DNA from: MGIIb-P sp963934015
Lineage (GTDB): Archaea; Thermoplasmatota; Poseidoniia; Poseidoniales; Thalassarchaeaceae
Direction: 5' to 3'
DNA: 64,000 bases
Assembly (NCBI GenBank): GCA_963934015.1
Contig: CAWVWT010000002.1
Location: 62,001 to 126,000, forward strand
Shown here: positions 8,455 to 17,177 of the stretch, piece after piece
Position numbering within the stretch: position 1 is the stretch's first letter
Layout: each line of letters starts with the position of its first letter
Program-made: the position numbers and the translations under genes
Notes under the pieces: model-generated
What the model was told of the DNA's origin: nothing
Seen by the model: only the letters and a program-made list of their open reading frames with translations
Database searches by the model: none

Positions 8455-10764
8455 ATGTCGGGTGTTCGAAAGTCCGCATATCGACAACCTGTGACTGCCA
8501 AAGGGTTGGCGGCAATCGAATCCGGAACACTTACTTGGCTCGATGAAGATATGTACAACAATCTGAATACCGGATTACTTGAGCAATACTTCGAAGAAAA
8601 AAATCTGAAGGAATCATTTGAGATTAGCCATTGGTCACTTGAAAAAATCCTCATTGGGATCCTCATTGGCTCAATCTTCAGTGGCGTCACAGCTTACATT
8701 GGATTGAAAATAGGGCTTGCTGTATCTGCGGCATGGTACGTCGCATATCTGCTTGGAATGGCATTGAAATGGTCACCTTCCGAAGTCAATATCTCGACAA
8801 GTGCGACGACTGGCGCGACTCACGCCTCTACAGGATTTATTTTCACATTCCCTGCTATTTTCTTATTGTCATCGGAAATGAAAACTGAGTATCATGTGAA
8901 TGGTGAACCACTTCTCTCAGGAATCGATGTATTTCAGCTGGCCTTCATCGGCATCGTTGCCAGTATGTTCGCTGGATTTCTGGGGGTAATGTATTTCATC
9001 ATCTTCCGCCGGGTATGGTTGGTTGAAGACCCCCTTCCTATGCCTGGATTTGAGGCAACTTTGAAGATGCTAGATATTGCTGCAGATGTCAATACAGGAG
9101 CAGCAGAAGCAGCCAAAGAGAGTCTCCAGACAGTGGGTTTGTGGACGATTCTCACGATGGGATTCATGTTCATCATCGATTACCCTCTATTCTGGAAGGA
9201 GCATCTGACAATTGCCGATAAGATTGCAGTGACTGCGTCTGGTGAATCTTGGGGGCTGGCATCCGTCTACTCAGAACGCTGGATTCACCAGCCCAGCGAA
9301 TTGCAAGACGGCCATGCAGTTGCCAATGGGATTACTTTCTTTGATAAGGAAAATCCATTTGCCTATACCTTCCTTGGGATTGAACTCAGTCCAACCCTTT
9401 TTGCAGTCGGCTGGTTCATGAGAATGCGTGTAGCCTTCCTTGTGAATCTTGGTTCGTTCGTGGCTTGGTTCTTCCTCATTCCATTGGTCGTGGCACTCAA
9501 TGTCCCCGTATTCACCGGTATTGATTCCGCATCTGGCGCCCCTGTGTACACCCAGTTGCAAGAAATTGGTGGCCCAGTTCAATGGATTGCCTACAAGAGC
9601 ATCATCCGCTTCATTGCCATTGGTGCGATTCTCGGTGGTGGTTTGATGGGTTTGCTGAAGATGGCCCCCTCATTCGTCTCAATTTTCGGTGACATTGCCA
9701 AAGCATTCGGAGGTGAACAAGGACAGGAGTACATCGAGGGAAAGGGTTGGTACGAATGGCCATTACACCACATCCCTCTATTCATGATTTTGTCATTCTT
9801 CGCTATGATTCTGATTTTCTGGATGGGTGGATTTCCAGTTGCCGCGGCTGTGGTTTTCGCCTTGGTTCTGATTCTAACTACATTTTTGCTTGGTGCTATC
9901 GCAGTCCGAGTCATGGGTGAGACTGGAATCGAACCGGTTTCCGGAACTTCATTCATCGTTCTGTTGATGTTACTTGGATTATTCCTTGGTTATGGTGACT
10001 TCTTTGGACTTGGAAAAGAAGAAGCGATTCTCATCGCATTGGTTGGGACTACTGTCTTCGGTAGTGCTATTTCCATGTCTGGTACTGTCGTTGCAGATTA
10101 CAAGAACAGCCTATACATTGGGAATCGACCTTACCACATTTCTAAAGGCAATATCATGGGTGTTGTTCCGGGCGCAATTCTGGGCGCTGGAATGGCTATT
10201 TTCCTATCGGATTTACTCGCAAATGGGCAGATTGATCTCTTGGCTCCACAAGCGAATGCCTTTGCTGGTTTCACTGTGATGCTGGCTGAGGGCCAAGGAA
10301 ACATCTCCGCACTTTTCCTTGGATTCCTATTGGGGGCATTCATCGAATGGGCCACAGGTATGGGCACCTCATTTGGTTTGGGCATGTATCTCCCAACTCC
10401 CTTTACCTTCCCGATGATGATTGGTGGCGCCGGTCGAGATTGGTGGCAAGCCAACCGCTTGGACCCAGTTATTGACGAGATTCGCGAACAAGAGGGTAGT
10501 TCTAATGCCGAAAAGAAGCGTGCGCTCATTCTGCTGACAACATTCATGATTGCTGCTGGCGCCCTCACTGGCGAGGCATTCTTTGGTGTCGAAGGTGCGA
10601 TTCTAGCCGTTATCGATGAGCTGCCAGCCATTGTCAATCTCTTCGGGGATGCTTATTGGATTGCCAGATTGATTGGCTTCACCCTCATCAACATCATCAT
10701 CTTCGGTGGCATCTATTGGCTGTTCAAGCGCGCAGGTATCTTTGGCCGTACAGCCGAATCTTGA
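8455..10764 (+). CDS. OPT-family oligopeptide transporter
   Basis: 769 residues with about 15 hydrophobic segments. It matches the oligopeptide transporter (OPT/YSL) superfamily: early G-x-x-I-G-S-I-F-S-G-V-T-A-Y-I-G-L-K helix, the S-A-T-T-G-A-T-H-A-S-T-G segment, and a C-terminal region with G-T-S-F-G-L-G-M-Y-L-P-T-P. OPT carriers take up small peptides, or metal chelates in some relatives, with protons. A roughly 50-residue soluble N-terminus precedes the first helix. A hairpin sits directly upstream of the start. A second, diverged OPT gene is at 61543-63711. The substrate cannot be assigned; peptides suit the rest of the window best. Confidence 0.9.
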   Translation: MSGVRKSAYRQPVTAKGLAAIESGTLTWLDEDMYNNLNTGLLEQYFEEKNLKESFEISHWSLEKILIGILIGSIFSGVTAYIGLKIGLAVSAAWYVAYLLGMALKWSPSEVNISTSATTGATHASTGFIFTFPAIFLLSSEMKTEYHVNGEPLLSGIDVFQLAFIGIVASMFAGFLGVMYFIIFRRVWLVEDPLPMPGFEATLKMLDIAADVNTGAAEAAKESLQTVGLWTILTMGFMFIIDYPLFWKEHLTIADKIAVTASGESWGLASVYSERWIHQPSELQDGHAVANGITFFDKENPFAYTFLGIELSPTLFAVGWFMRMRVAFLVNLGSFVAWFFLIPLVVALNVPVFTGIDSASGAPVYTQLQEIGGPVQWIAYKSIIRFIAIGAILGGGLMGLLKMAPSFVSIFGDIAKAFGGEQGQEYIEGKGWYEWPLHHIPLFMILSFFAMILIFWMGGFPVAAAVVFALVLILTTFLLGAIAVRVMGETGIEPVSGTSFIVLLMLLGLFLGYGDFFGLGKEEAILIALVGTTVFGSAISMSGTVVADYKNSLYIGNRPYHISKGNIMGVVPGAILGAGMAIFLSDLLANGQIDLLAPQANAFAGFTVMLAEGQGNISALFLGFLLGAFIEWATGMGTSFGLGMYLPTPFTFPMMIGGAGRDWWQANRLDPVIDEIREQEGSSNAEKKRALILLTTFMIAAGALTGEAFFGVEGAILAVIDELPAIVNLFGDAYWIARLIGFTLINIIIFGGIYWLFKRAGIFGRTAES

Positions 10765-10773
10765 GGTGTCGAT

Positions 10774-11730
10774 TTGGAACATTCCCGGGCACCCCCGGTA
10801 CATGCATGGGTAGTTCTTGGAATCGCTGTATTGGCGGTATCCAGTGCGGGTGCAGTATTCATGTTAATGTCGGATGTGACACCATTGCTCCGTGCAGCAT
10901 GGCGCTTACAAGCCACAGCAATTGTACTCCTACCATTCTTCATTTGGCAACTTCGAAATGAATCGTTTAATTGGGATCGAAATACCTTCTGGATTATCTT
11001 GGGGTCAGGAATTTGTCTTTGGATACACTTCGGTAGTTGGGTGTGGTCGTTGGATCATACATCATTGGCTCACAGCCTACTTTTTGTTACCGCCCACCCC
11101 CTTATCATCGTCACCGGGATGGTAGCGCTACGGATGCAACTACATCGGTGGGAAACTTCGGGCGCGTTAATCGGAGTGTTTGGGGGTATCCTCGCAGTCC
11201 AAGACGCGGGGTCTGGATCAGTGACCTTGCTAGGCGATGCAGCAGCATTTTTGGGTGCCATCGCCATCGTTGGATACCTTGCTGCAGGCCGTTACCTCCG
11301 GAGTCGGAGACAAATGCCCCTCTTCCTCTATGCCTTTCCTGTAACTGCTATTTGCGCCATATTGCTGACCATCCACGCCGTATTTGCAGAAAATGCTGCA
11401 CTAAATTCGGCCATAGTCGATACCTCGGTATTCGGTTGGACTGATATGTCTTGGATTCTACTTGTTGGATATCTGGCTCTAGGCCCCGGACTCGCCGGTC
11501 ACACCGGCATTAATGCAAGTCTCAAATGGCTTCCACCATTGGTCATCTCTGTCTGTGTTGTTTTGGAACCTTTACTGGGTGGGCTACTCGGATGGATCCT
11601 AGGTGTTCAGGGGATTCCCAATCTTTGGACATGGGTGGGTGGTCCATTCATGCTTGTCGGTATGGTATTGACCATTGTGGGGACCAACCATAGATTAACT
11701 GAAGAACCAGTAAATGCCGCCGATAATTGA
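10774..11730 (+). CDS. EamA/DMT-family membrane transporter
   Basis: 318 residues with about ten hydrophobic helices in two similar halves, the architecture of drug/metabolite transporters with two EamA domains. Visible landmarks are the first helix V-V-L-G-I-A-V-L-A-V-S-S-A-G, the charged loop between helices 4 and 5, and E-P-L-L-G-G-L-L-G in the second half, which is the typical EamA helix with a conserved glutamate-proline. TTG 10774 is taken as start because GAGGTG lies five bases upstream. It follows the OPT gene by ten bases and precedes surE by ten, so these three look like one transcript. Substrate unknown; metabolite or amino-acid export is usual for the family. Confidence 0.85.
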   Translation: MEHSRAPPVHAWVVLGIAVLAVSSAGAVFMLMSDVTPLLRAAWRLQATAIVLLPFFIWQLRNESFNWDRNTFWIILGSGICLWIHFGSWVWSLDHTSLAHSLLFVTAHPLIIVTGMVALRMQLHRWETSGALIGVFGGILAVQDAGSGSVTLLGDAAAFLGAIAIVGYLAAGRYLRSRRQMPLFLYAFPVTAICAILLTIHAVFAENAALNSAIVDTSVFGWTDMSWILLVGYLALGPGLAGHTGINASLKWLPPLVISVCVVLEPLLGGLLGWILGVQGIPNLWTWVGGPFMLVGMVLTIVGTNHRLTEEPVNAADN

Positions 11731-11739
11731 GGGGATTTG

Positions 11740-12675
11740 ATGGCTTGGAGAGAACCATTGTTTTTGACCAATGATGATGGTATTGGCGCTGCAGGGTTAC
11801 ATCGCTTAATCCAGATATTACATGAGAGGGGGCACCCTTTGGCGGTACTCGCTCCAGCACACCAGCAATCGGCCTCAGCTATGCGTTTATCTCTGAAAAG
11901 TAATCTTGAATTCACAGATCGAAATGACATGGTAAAAACCTTGAATCTAGATATAGATGGACCACCGATCCAAATTTTCAGTTTAGACGGTACTCCATGT
12001 GATTGCACAATTGTTGCCATCGATCAGGGTTTCGAATCTTGGGCTCCTATGATTCGTCCACGCATGTGCATTTCGGGCATTAATTTCGGACCGAATATAT
12101 CCATAGATGTCATTCATTCAGGTACGGTTTCTGCGGCCAGAGAAGCAGCCCTATACGGGTTACCTGGAATCGCTCTCAGTCTGGGGACATACTTGCACGA
12201 GGATTTTTCGGTAGGAACTGAGGCGATTCTCGAACTCATCGATCGTGCTTTATTGGTTGCACATGAAGAACCGACAAATCTCATGCGTACCCGTGGAAGC
12301 AAGCATCAGCCTTGGGGTAATGCGGAAATGCCAATGGATGAACGTATCAGAGAGGCATTCAGAAGTGGGGATATTATTCTCAATTTGAATACACCACATG
12401 AATGGAGTGGTGCTGTAGAAACTGTCCCATTGGGGGCGCGCTGGTATCATGGTGCAACGAAATCGAGTGAGGGGAATCGAGGTTTCATCGTCGGTGCAGC
12501 ATCAATTGAGGATGAACCACTTCCAAAAACAGATTGTTCAGGTTTGATGGCAGGCAATGTCGTTATCTCACCGCTGGCAACATGGCCGCAAACACATCCA
12601 TTGAATGTGCCGGATGCAATTTTGCATGCCGCTCTAACTGAGGATGAAGATGGGTTTCCCGCTTGGCTTGGTTAG
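11740..12675 (+). CDS. surE: 5'/3'-nucleotidase SurE
   Basis: 311 residues, somewhat longer than the usual 250-270. The SurE metal site is clear: L-T-N-D-D-G at residues 10-15, S-A-S near residue 46, and the family block S-G-I-N-x-G-P-N followed by H-S-G-T-V-S-A-A-R-E-A. The enzyme dephosphorylates nucleoside monophosphates and short polyphosphates using a divalent metal. ATG 11740 is preceded by GAGGGGAT. The 3' end runs tail-to-tail into trmY with a four-base overlap. The extra length is mostly in an insert at about 12270-12420 and at the C-terminus. Confidence 0.92.
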   Translation: MAWREPLFLTNDDGIGAAGLHRLIQILHERGHPLAVLAPAHQQSASAMRLSLKSNLEFTDRNDMVKTLNLDIDGPPIQIFSLDGTPCDCTIVAIDQGFESWAPMIRPRMCISGINFGPNISIDVIHSGTVSAAREAALYGLPGIALSLGTYLHEDFSVGTEAILELIDRALLVAHEEPTNLMRTRGSKHQPWGNAEMPMDERIREAFRSGDIILNLNTPHEWSGAVETVPLGARWYHGATKSSEGNRGFIVGAASIEDEPLPKTDCSGLMAGNVVISPLATWPQTHPLNVPDAILHAALTEDEDGFPAWLG

Positions 12676-13265
12676 TTCGAATCCAAGTAGTGGTGTAGTA
12701 TCGAAATGCACGCATGTCCTTGTAGCCAAGTAGTGCCGAGTGAAATCTTTTCAATCGATTGCATCGATTGCAGTTCTGATTCACTAAATGGTTTATCATC
12801 AGATAAAATGAATCCAATTGACTCAGCATTGTGGATTTCTGGATCGAATGGAACCCCGTCAGCATCTAGAGTGAAAATCCGCACACCTTCTCGTTTCCAT
12901 TCTGTGATGGTTTGCTCAAGCCCCCCACCTGAATGCCATAATCCTGAATGTAATTCCACGAATTTCCCCATTGCCGGAACTGGTTCCTGTAGCGCTTTAT
13001 TCACCTGTCCAGCAATGGCGCGTTCATCTGGATGCACACCACGTAATTGTGGCCCTTCAAACCACACACGGCGGGACGGACCAAGCCCCCCTAGCAAATG
13101 AAGGGTGATGTGTGTATTATCTCGAATTCCATGCGACTGGAATAGAGCTGTATTGACTGCCCGGACCAGTACATCCATCCTTCCAGCAGAGCCCGCCAGA
13201 TCATTCAGATTGATTTTACCTGAAGATTGGGCACGGTGACCGATGATTGCAAATCTGCGAACCAT
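12672..13265 (-). CDS. trmY: tRNA (pseudouridine-54-N1)-methyltransferase TrmY
   Basis: 197 residues from ATG 13265. It matches the DUF358/TrmY SPOUT family: N-terminal S-S-G-K-I-N-L-N-D-L-A-G-S-A-G-R-M-D, then H-P-D-E-R near residue 85, and the knot region G-F-I-L-S-D followed by I-S-L-G and the terminal H-A-C-I-S-I-L-H-H-Y-L-D. The enzyme methylates N1 of pseudouridine 54 in archaeal tRNA with S-adenosylmethionine. It starts four bases after the srp54 stop, so the two are co-transcribed in the order srp54-trmY. Confidence 0.93.
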   Translation of the reverse strand: MVRRFAIIGHRAQSSGKINLNDLAGSAGRMDVLVRAVNTALFQSHGIRDNTHITLHLLGGLGPSRRVWFEGPQLRGVHPDERAIAGQVNKALQEPVPAMGKFVELHSGLWHSGGGLEQTITEWKREGVRIFTLDADGVPFDPEIHNAESIGFILSDDKPFSESELQSMQSIEKISLGTTWLQGHACISILHHYLDSN

Positions 13266-13269
13266 AATC

Positions 13270-14628
13270 TCACATCGGCATGTCCATGTCATCCATGTCG
13301 CCCATCATACCTTTCATTTGGCGCCTTAGCTTGCGGTTGCCTTTGATTCCTTTCATCATCTTACGTGAACGATTCCATTGGGCGAGAAGTTCGCGTACAT
13401 TCTTTTCTTTGACACCTGAACCACGCGCAACCCGGCGGATCCGATCTGCTTTCAAAATCTGAGGCTCATTTTTTTCATCTTCAGTCATTGAATCCATAAT
13501 GACGCGATAACGTTCTAGGTTGCCTTGCATTTCTTCCTTTTGCCGACGATCCATGGTCCCGAGGCCCCCAAAAAATGAGGTTGGGAGGTGCGAAACAATC
13601 TTGTCGATGGTGCCGATTTTCGACATCATTTCCATTTGCTTGTACATATCGTTGAGAGTGAATCTACCTGACATCATGCGCTCTGTTAACCGCATCGCTT
13701 CTTCTTGGTCAAGTGCACCGGGGGCGATGTCAATGAGGCCGCGAATATCACCCATGCCTAGCAGGCGAGAAATGAATCGGTCGGACTCAAATTTCTCGAG
13801 ATCAGATACTTTCTCACCTTCGCCGATGAATACGATTGGAGCACCGGTTGTAGCGACTGCCGACAGAGCCCCACCACCTCGAGCCGTACCATCTAGTTTG
13901 GATACGATTACACCAGAGACACCCACCAGTTCATGGAATCCAGCAGCAACAGGCCCTGCTGCCTGGCCGACTTGGGCATCAATGACAAGGAACCGTTCAG
14001 TTGCGTTGGCAACTTTGTGGATTCTTTCCAGTTCTGCCTGTAATTCATCATCTAGACGGTCACGACCAGCGGTATCGACAATCACAACATCTGCATTGCC
14101 AACTTTGGCCAACCCATTGCGAACAATTTCCTCAGCATTCGTGTTTTCCGGTTCACCATATACTTCAACAGGAGAATCGGCCAATAGTTGCTGTAATTGT
14201 GCATAAGCGCCGGGCCGTTGCACATCAGCCTCAATCACTGCGACCTTGATACCATGGCGTCGTCGCCACCATTCAGCCAATTTAGCAGTTGTCGTGGTTT
14301 TACCTTGGCCGTAAAGTCCAACCATGAGAATTGTTTGGTTGTGAGGTCGAATTTCCTTCGGTGGCCCGAGCAAACGAACCAATTCAGTGTAAATAATATT
14401 CATTGCATGAGTTTGGAGTGTAACCCCTGGTTGAGGGTCATCCTCAACCATTCTTTCTTCAAGCCGCGCAGTAATTTCCTTTGATTGCCGTACGTTGAAA
14501 TCAGCTTCAAGTAGAGCCCGTCTGATGCTTTTCGACAACTCCTTTATTTCTGCTTCATCGAGTTTACGCTTACCTTTGAGGCGACTCAAGGCCCCGAAGA
14601 TGCCAGCTCTCAACCCTTCAAGCGCCAT
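13270..14628 (-). CDS. srp54: Signal recognition particle GTPase SRP54
   Basis: 452 residues from ATG 14628; the frame extends upstream, but M-A-L-E-G-L-R is the usual N-terminus. The N domain is followed by the G domain with G-Q-G-K-T-T-T-T (P-loop), D-T-A-G-R-D (G3) and S-K-L-D-G-T-A-R-G-G-G (G4 and SRP-specific insertion), then a methionine-rich M domain ending G-M-M-G-D-M-D-D-M-D-M. It binds signal sequences on the ribosome with 7S RNA and SRP19 and docks on FtsY. Neither of those partners is in the window. It is divergent from the membrane protein gene at 14719. Confidence 0.97.
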   Translation of the reverse strand: MALEGLRAGIFGALSRLKGKRKLDEAEIKELSKSIRRALLEADFNVRQSKEITARLEERMVEDDPQPGVTLQTHAMNIIYTELVRLLGPPKEIRPHNQTILMVGLYGQGKTTTTAKLAEWWRRRHGIKVAVIEADVQRPGAYAQLQQLLADSPVEVYGEPENTNAEEIVRNGLAKVGNADVVIVDTAGRDRLDDELQAELERIHKVANATERFLVIDAQVGQAAGPVAAGFHELVGVSGVIVSKLDGTARGGGALSAVATTGAPIVFIGEGEKVSDLEKFESDRFISRLLGMGDIRGLIDIAPGALDQEEAMRLTERMMSGRFTLNDMYKQMEMMSKIGTIDKIVSHLPTSFFGGLGTMDRRQKEEMQGNLERYRVIMDSMTEDEKNEPQILKADRIRRVARGSGVKEKNVRELLAQWNRSRKMMKGIKGNRKLRRQMKGMMGDMDDMDMPM

Positions 14629-14668
14629 CGGCCCGCCCTCACACCTTCCTCGTAAGAACCCCACGGAA

Positions 14669-14683
14669 CGGCCCGAAGGGCCG
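14669..14683. promoter_or_regulatory. 6-bp GC hairpin with GAA loop between divergent genes
   Basis: CGGCCC, GAA, GGGCCG. It lies in the 90-bp divergent region between srp54 (start 14628) and the gene at 14719, so it would be in the leader of one or both transcripts. It cannot be a terminator for either neighbour, since both are transcribed away from it. Function unknown. Confidence 0.4.
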
Positions 14684-14718
14684 GACAAGCCTAAGAAGTG
14701 ACTTTGGGAGCCGAGGGT

Positions 14719-15504
14719 GTGGTGGAGATTGGTATTCCCCTATGGCAACTTCAGGTTGCAACTTCTATCGGTCTAATCGGGGTCTGGGTTGGTTGGCGTG
14801 GCGGCATGTCCAAAATGATTGGATTTTATGATTTGCCCACGGCCACACGTCTTCTATTGTACGGGTTTTTTGTTGGTGCCGTATACCAAGCAGCAGCCTC
14901 CAGTTTGGTATTAGATCCATTATGGTCAGCAGAAAGAATTCCATTGATTGAAATACTTCTCCTATCACTTACTCTCTCACTACTTACAATGTTCTTGCTG
15001 ACCCGGGAAGGAGTCCGGCAGCTGAATGGGCAACCTACTGCGGGTTGGACATTTGGATTAGGGTTGGGGTCAATGCTGGTTGTATTGCTAATTTACCGGC
15101 TTATTTCAACTACATATTCAGATGGGATAAAGGGATTTGTAACGGTAGGGTTTGGATGGCCATCACTTTTGTTTGGGGGATTATTGGCCTGTATTGTTCC
15201 TTGGACCATGGCCATCATCGGTTCGTGGCAAGGTTGGCATGCACTAGAAGGGAGGCGATTTAAACCAGCCTTCAAAGCGATGCTTCTACATTCCATATTG
15301 CTTCTCGTTATTGCATTCGGTCTGATGTATCTACCAGCCTTATTCATATTACCAGCGGTCATAATTTGGGGTCAAAGTAAGGCGGATCGAATCTGGTTGC
15401 CCTCTGGGCTTTCACCTAGAATGAAACAAGAATGGGTTCGCTTGCAGCGAACCGGTATTTCAACCGGCGTGCGTTCTGTCGGCTCCGAAGAAGAAGCGGA
15501 ATGA
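14719..15504 (+). CDS. Multi-spanning membrane protein of unknown function
   Basis: About 261 residues; GTG 14719 is chosen (GTG 14698 and 14722 are alternatives). Seven or so hydrophobic segments are visible, with a short basic then acidic C-terminal tail ending G-S-E-E-E-A-E. No family motif is recognised. It lies 62 bases before the zinc-ribbon/transglutaminase gene and is likely co-transcribed with it and perhaps with trkA-trkH. A role in envelope or transport is a guess from its topology only. Confidence 0.7.
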   Translation: MVEIGIPLWQLQVATSIGLIGVWVGWRGGMSKMIGFYDLPTATRLLLYGFFVGAVYQAAASSLVLDPLWSAERIPLIEILLLSLTLSLLTMFLLTREGVRQLNGQPTAGWTFGLGLGSMLVVLLIYRLISTTYSDGIKGFVTVGFGWPSLLFGGLLACIVPWTMAIIGSWQGWHALEGRRFKPAFKAMLLHSILLLVIAFGLMYLPALFILPAVIIWGQSKADRIWLPSGLSPRMKQEWVRLQRTGISTGVRSVGSEEEAE

Positions 15505-15566
15505 TGCAGCGCCCCACAGCGACGCACCACGAACATTGAAGGTGCTACTGACTCTAGTGGGGCTGA

Positions 15567-17129
15567 ATGGCTCGGTGTCCTTACTGTCTGAGCCCGAACC
15601 CGGCAGCCTCGAGTATCTGCCACAGTTGTGGCCGAGTTGTACTCGGTACCAAGGGTATGGCGATGCGCGTTGGTGCTCCCATCCCAGGTGGGAATTTGGT
15701 CCATCGTTCAAGAAAAGGAGCACCACCTGGCCTCAATATACGGCGGGGTGGGAAACGCCGTGTAAAAAAGAAAAAGAACAACATTCGTACGATGGTGCTC
15801 GTGGTTGCCATCGCCTTCCTATTCCTATTCACCCCCGCACAAGACCGGATATCCAATCAATTGGAAAAGTGGTTGGATTCCCTGTTAGATGAGTTTGGTC
15901 CTGCAAGGGAGTACCCTGTGTACGCTGCGTATTCAGTCGAACGGAATGTGAATCTACTGAATCCGCATAGCCAGTCTATGTCGTTTAGTTATGAGTTGCC
16001 GATTCCGTCTGAACGAACCGATTTCGGAATATCTGATGAAGGCCACCTCTTGACAAATGGGGAGGCAAACCCTGTTTTGTATCTACAAGATGTTGCCAAT
16101 ATGGTTATTCATGCTGATGGAGCCAGTAATTATGTCCAAATCCCCTTACATGAAGAATATTTGACAGAGGAGGGGGCGATTATTCTTGATTCAACATCAG
16201 AGATATATTGGCCCCCTATCGGCCAAAACTCTGATCGTTGTAGCGTCGATAGGTGTGTTATCTGGCAAGGGAACCTTCCCCCCGGCGAACTCATCACACT
16301 GGTAGTGCAATACGATGTCATTGGGAGTTCATTTACGTGGTGGGGTGGAGACAAAGCCCCCGATGAAGCCCCACGTTCAAGCTACGGATTTTCAATGGAC
16401 AATGACAATTCAGGAACGTTTGCTGACTACTACCAACGTTCAGGTCATTTGAATACTATGTATGATCAATTTGGCTCACACAAGCAGTGGTATGATCGAG
16501 ACCCAGGCCCTAGTCGGAATTGGGCAATTGATGGAACGAATGCCGTTGTGGTTGAATTAGCAAATGAAATTGCAAGTAGTCTGTCCCCTACTGATGAAGA
16601 TGACCCTTACGCATTTGCACATGCCGCTTTCATCAAAATACGAGATTCAATTGTCTACAGTCAGGGGCTTGCACCCGCGCGAAGTGGACCTTCTTGCATT
16701 GTCGACGAGCGTGGGGATTGTGATGAGCAATCCAATGCTTGGATGAGTCTTTTGCGAACCCGAAACATTCCTGCATGGTATGAATTCGGTCCGATGACAG
16801 ATGGTCAATTTAGTGGCTGGGAACCGCACGCATGGGCGAATGCAATATTCCCCTTTGATACCGACTGGTGTAATGCGAACGGAATTGTATTGGATGCATG
16901 TTTTATCGAGGGTGAAGTTGACGTTGTCAATAATCGCTGGCTATTGCACACTCCGACGACAATGACTGAATGGATCGAAACACCAAGTACACTGGGTGAA
17001 GCAGCATACAAGTTCTATAGACCGCTGTCCATTGGGTGTGTAAATTGCTGGACTGAATCGTGGGAGACCATTGGAGAACCCGAAATTACAGGTGGAACTT
17101 ATCGAGTCCCAGTGCGGATTGGAGAGTGA
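15567..17129 (+). CDS. Membrane-anchored transglutaminase-like protein with cytoplasmic zinc ribbon
   Basis: 520 residues. The N-terminus is a zinc ribbon (C-P-Y-C near residue 4 and C-H-S-C near residue 18), then a very basic stretch R-R-V-K-K-K-K and one membrane helix at about 75-91, which puts the ribbon in the cytoplasm and the rest outside. The C-terminal half carries a transglutaminase-like papain-fold core: Cys385 in G-D-C-D-E-Q-S-N-A-W, His421 in E-P-H-A-W-A-N, and an aspartate near 431-433, giving a plausible Cys-His-Asp triad. Members can be proteases or cross-linkers, so an extracellular peptidase is one option. A zinc ribbon joined to a TGc ectodomain is an uncommon arrangement. 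Substrate unknown. Confidence 0.75.
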   Translation: MARCPYCLSPNPAASSICHSCGRVVLGTKGMAMRVGAPIPGGNLVHRSRKGAPPGLNIRRGGKRRVKKKKNNIRTMVLVVAIAFLFLFTPAQDRISNQLEKWLDSLLDEFGPAREYPVYAAYSVERNVNLLNPHSQSMSFSYELPIPSERTDFGISDEGHLLTNGEANPVLYLQDVANMVIHADGASNYVQIPLHEEYLTEEGAIILDSTSEIYWPPIGQNSDRCSVDRCVIWQGNLPPGELITLVVQYDVIGSSFTWWGGDKAPDEAPRSSYGFSMDNDNSGTFADYYQRSGHLNTMYDQFGSHKQWYDRDPGPSRNWAIDGTNAVVVELANEIASSLSPTDEDDPYAFAHAAFIKIRDSIVYSQGLAPARSGPSCIVDERGDCDEQSNAWMSLLRTRNIPAWYEFGPMTDGQFSGWEPHAWANAIFPFDTDWCNANGIVLDACFIEGEVDVVNNRWLLHTPTTMTEWIETPSTLGEAAYKFYRPLSIGCVNCWTESWETIGEPEITGGTYRVPVRIGE

Positions 17130-17177
17130 GGAGTTAAGAGGGAGAGGAGGGGCCGAAAGGATACCGGAGGACTGCAT

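Noticed and set aside
12660..12690. TTCGAATCC resembling the T-loop of a tRNA gene
   Set aside because: It lies inside the overlapping ends of surE and trmY. No acceptor, D-arm or anticodon stem can be folded around it.
13520..14206. Plus-strand 228-codon frame opposite srp54
   Set aside because: Shadow of the well-supported minus-strand SRP54 gene; serine/arginine-rich composition typical of antisense frames.
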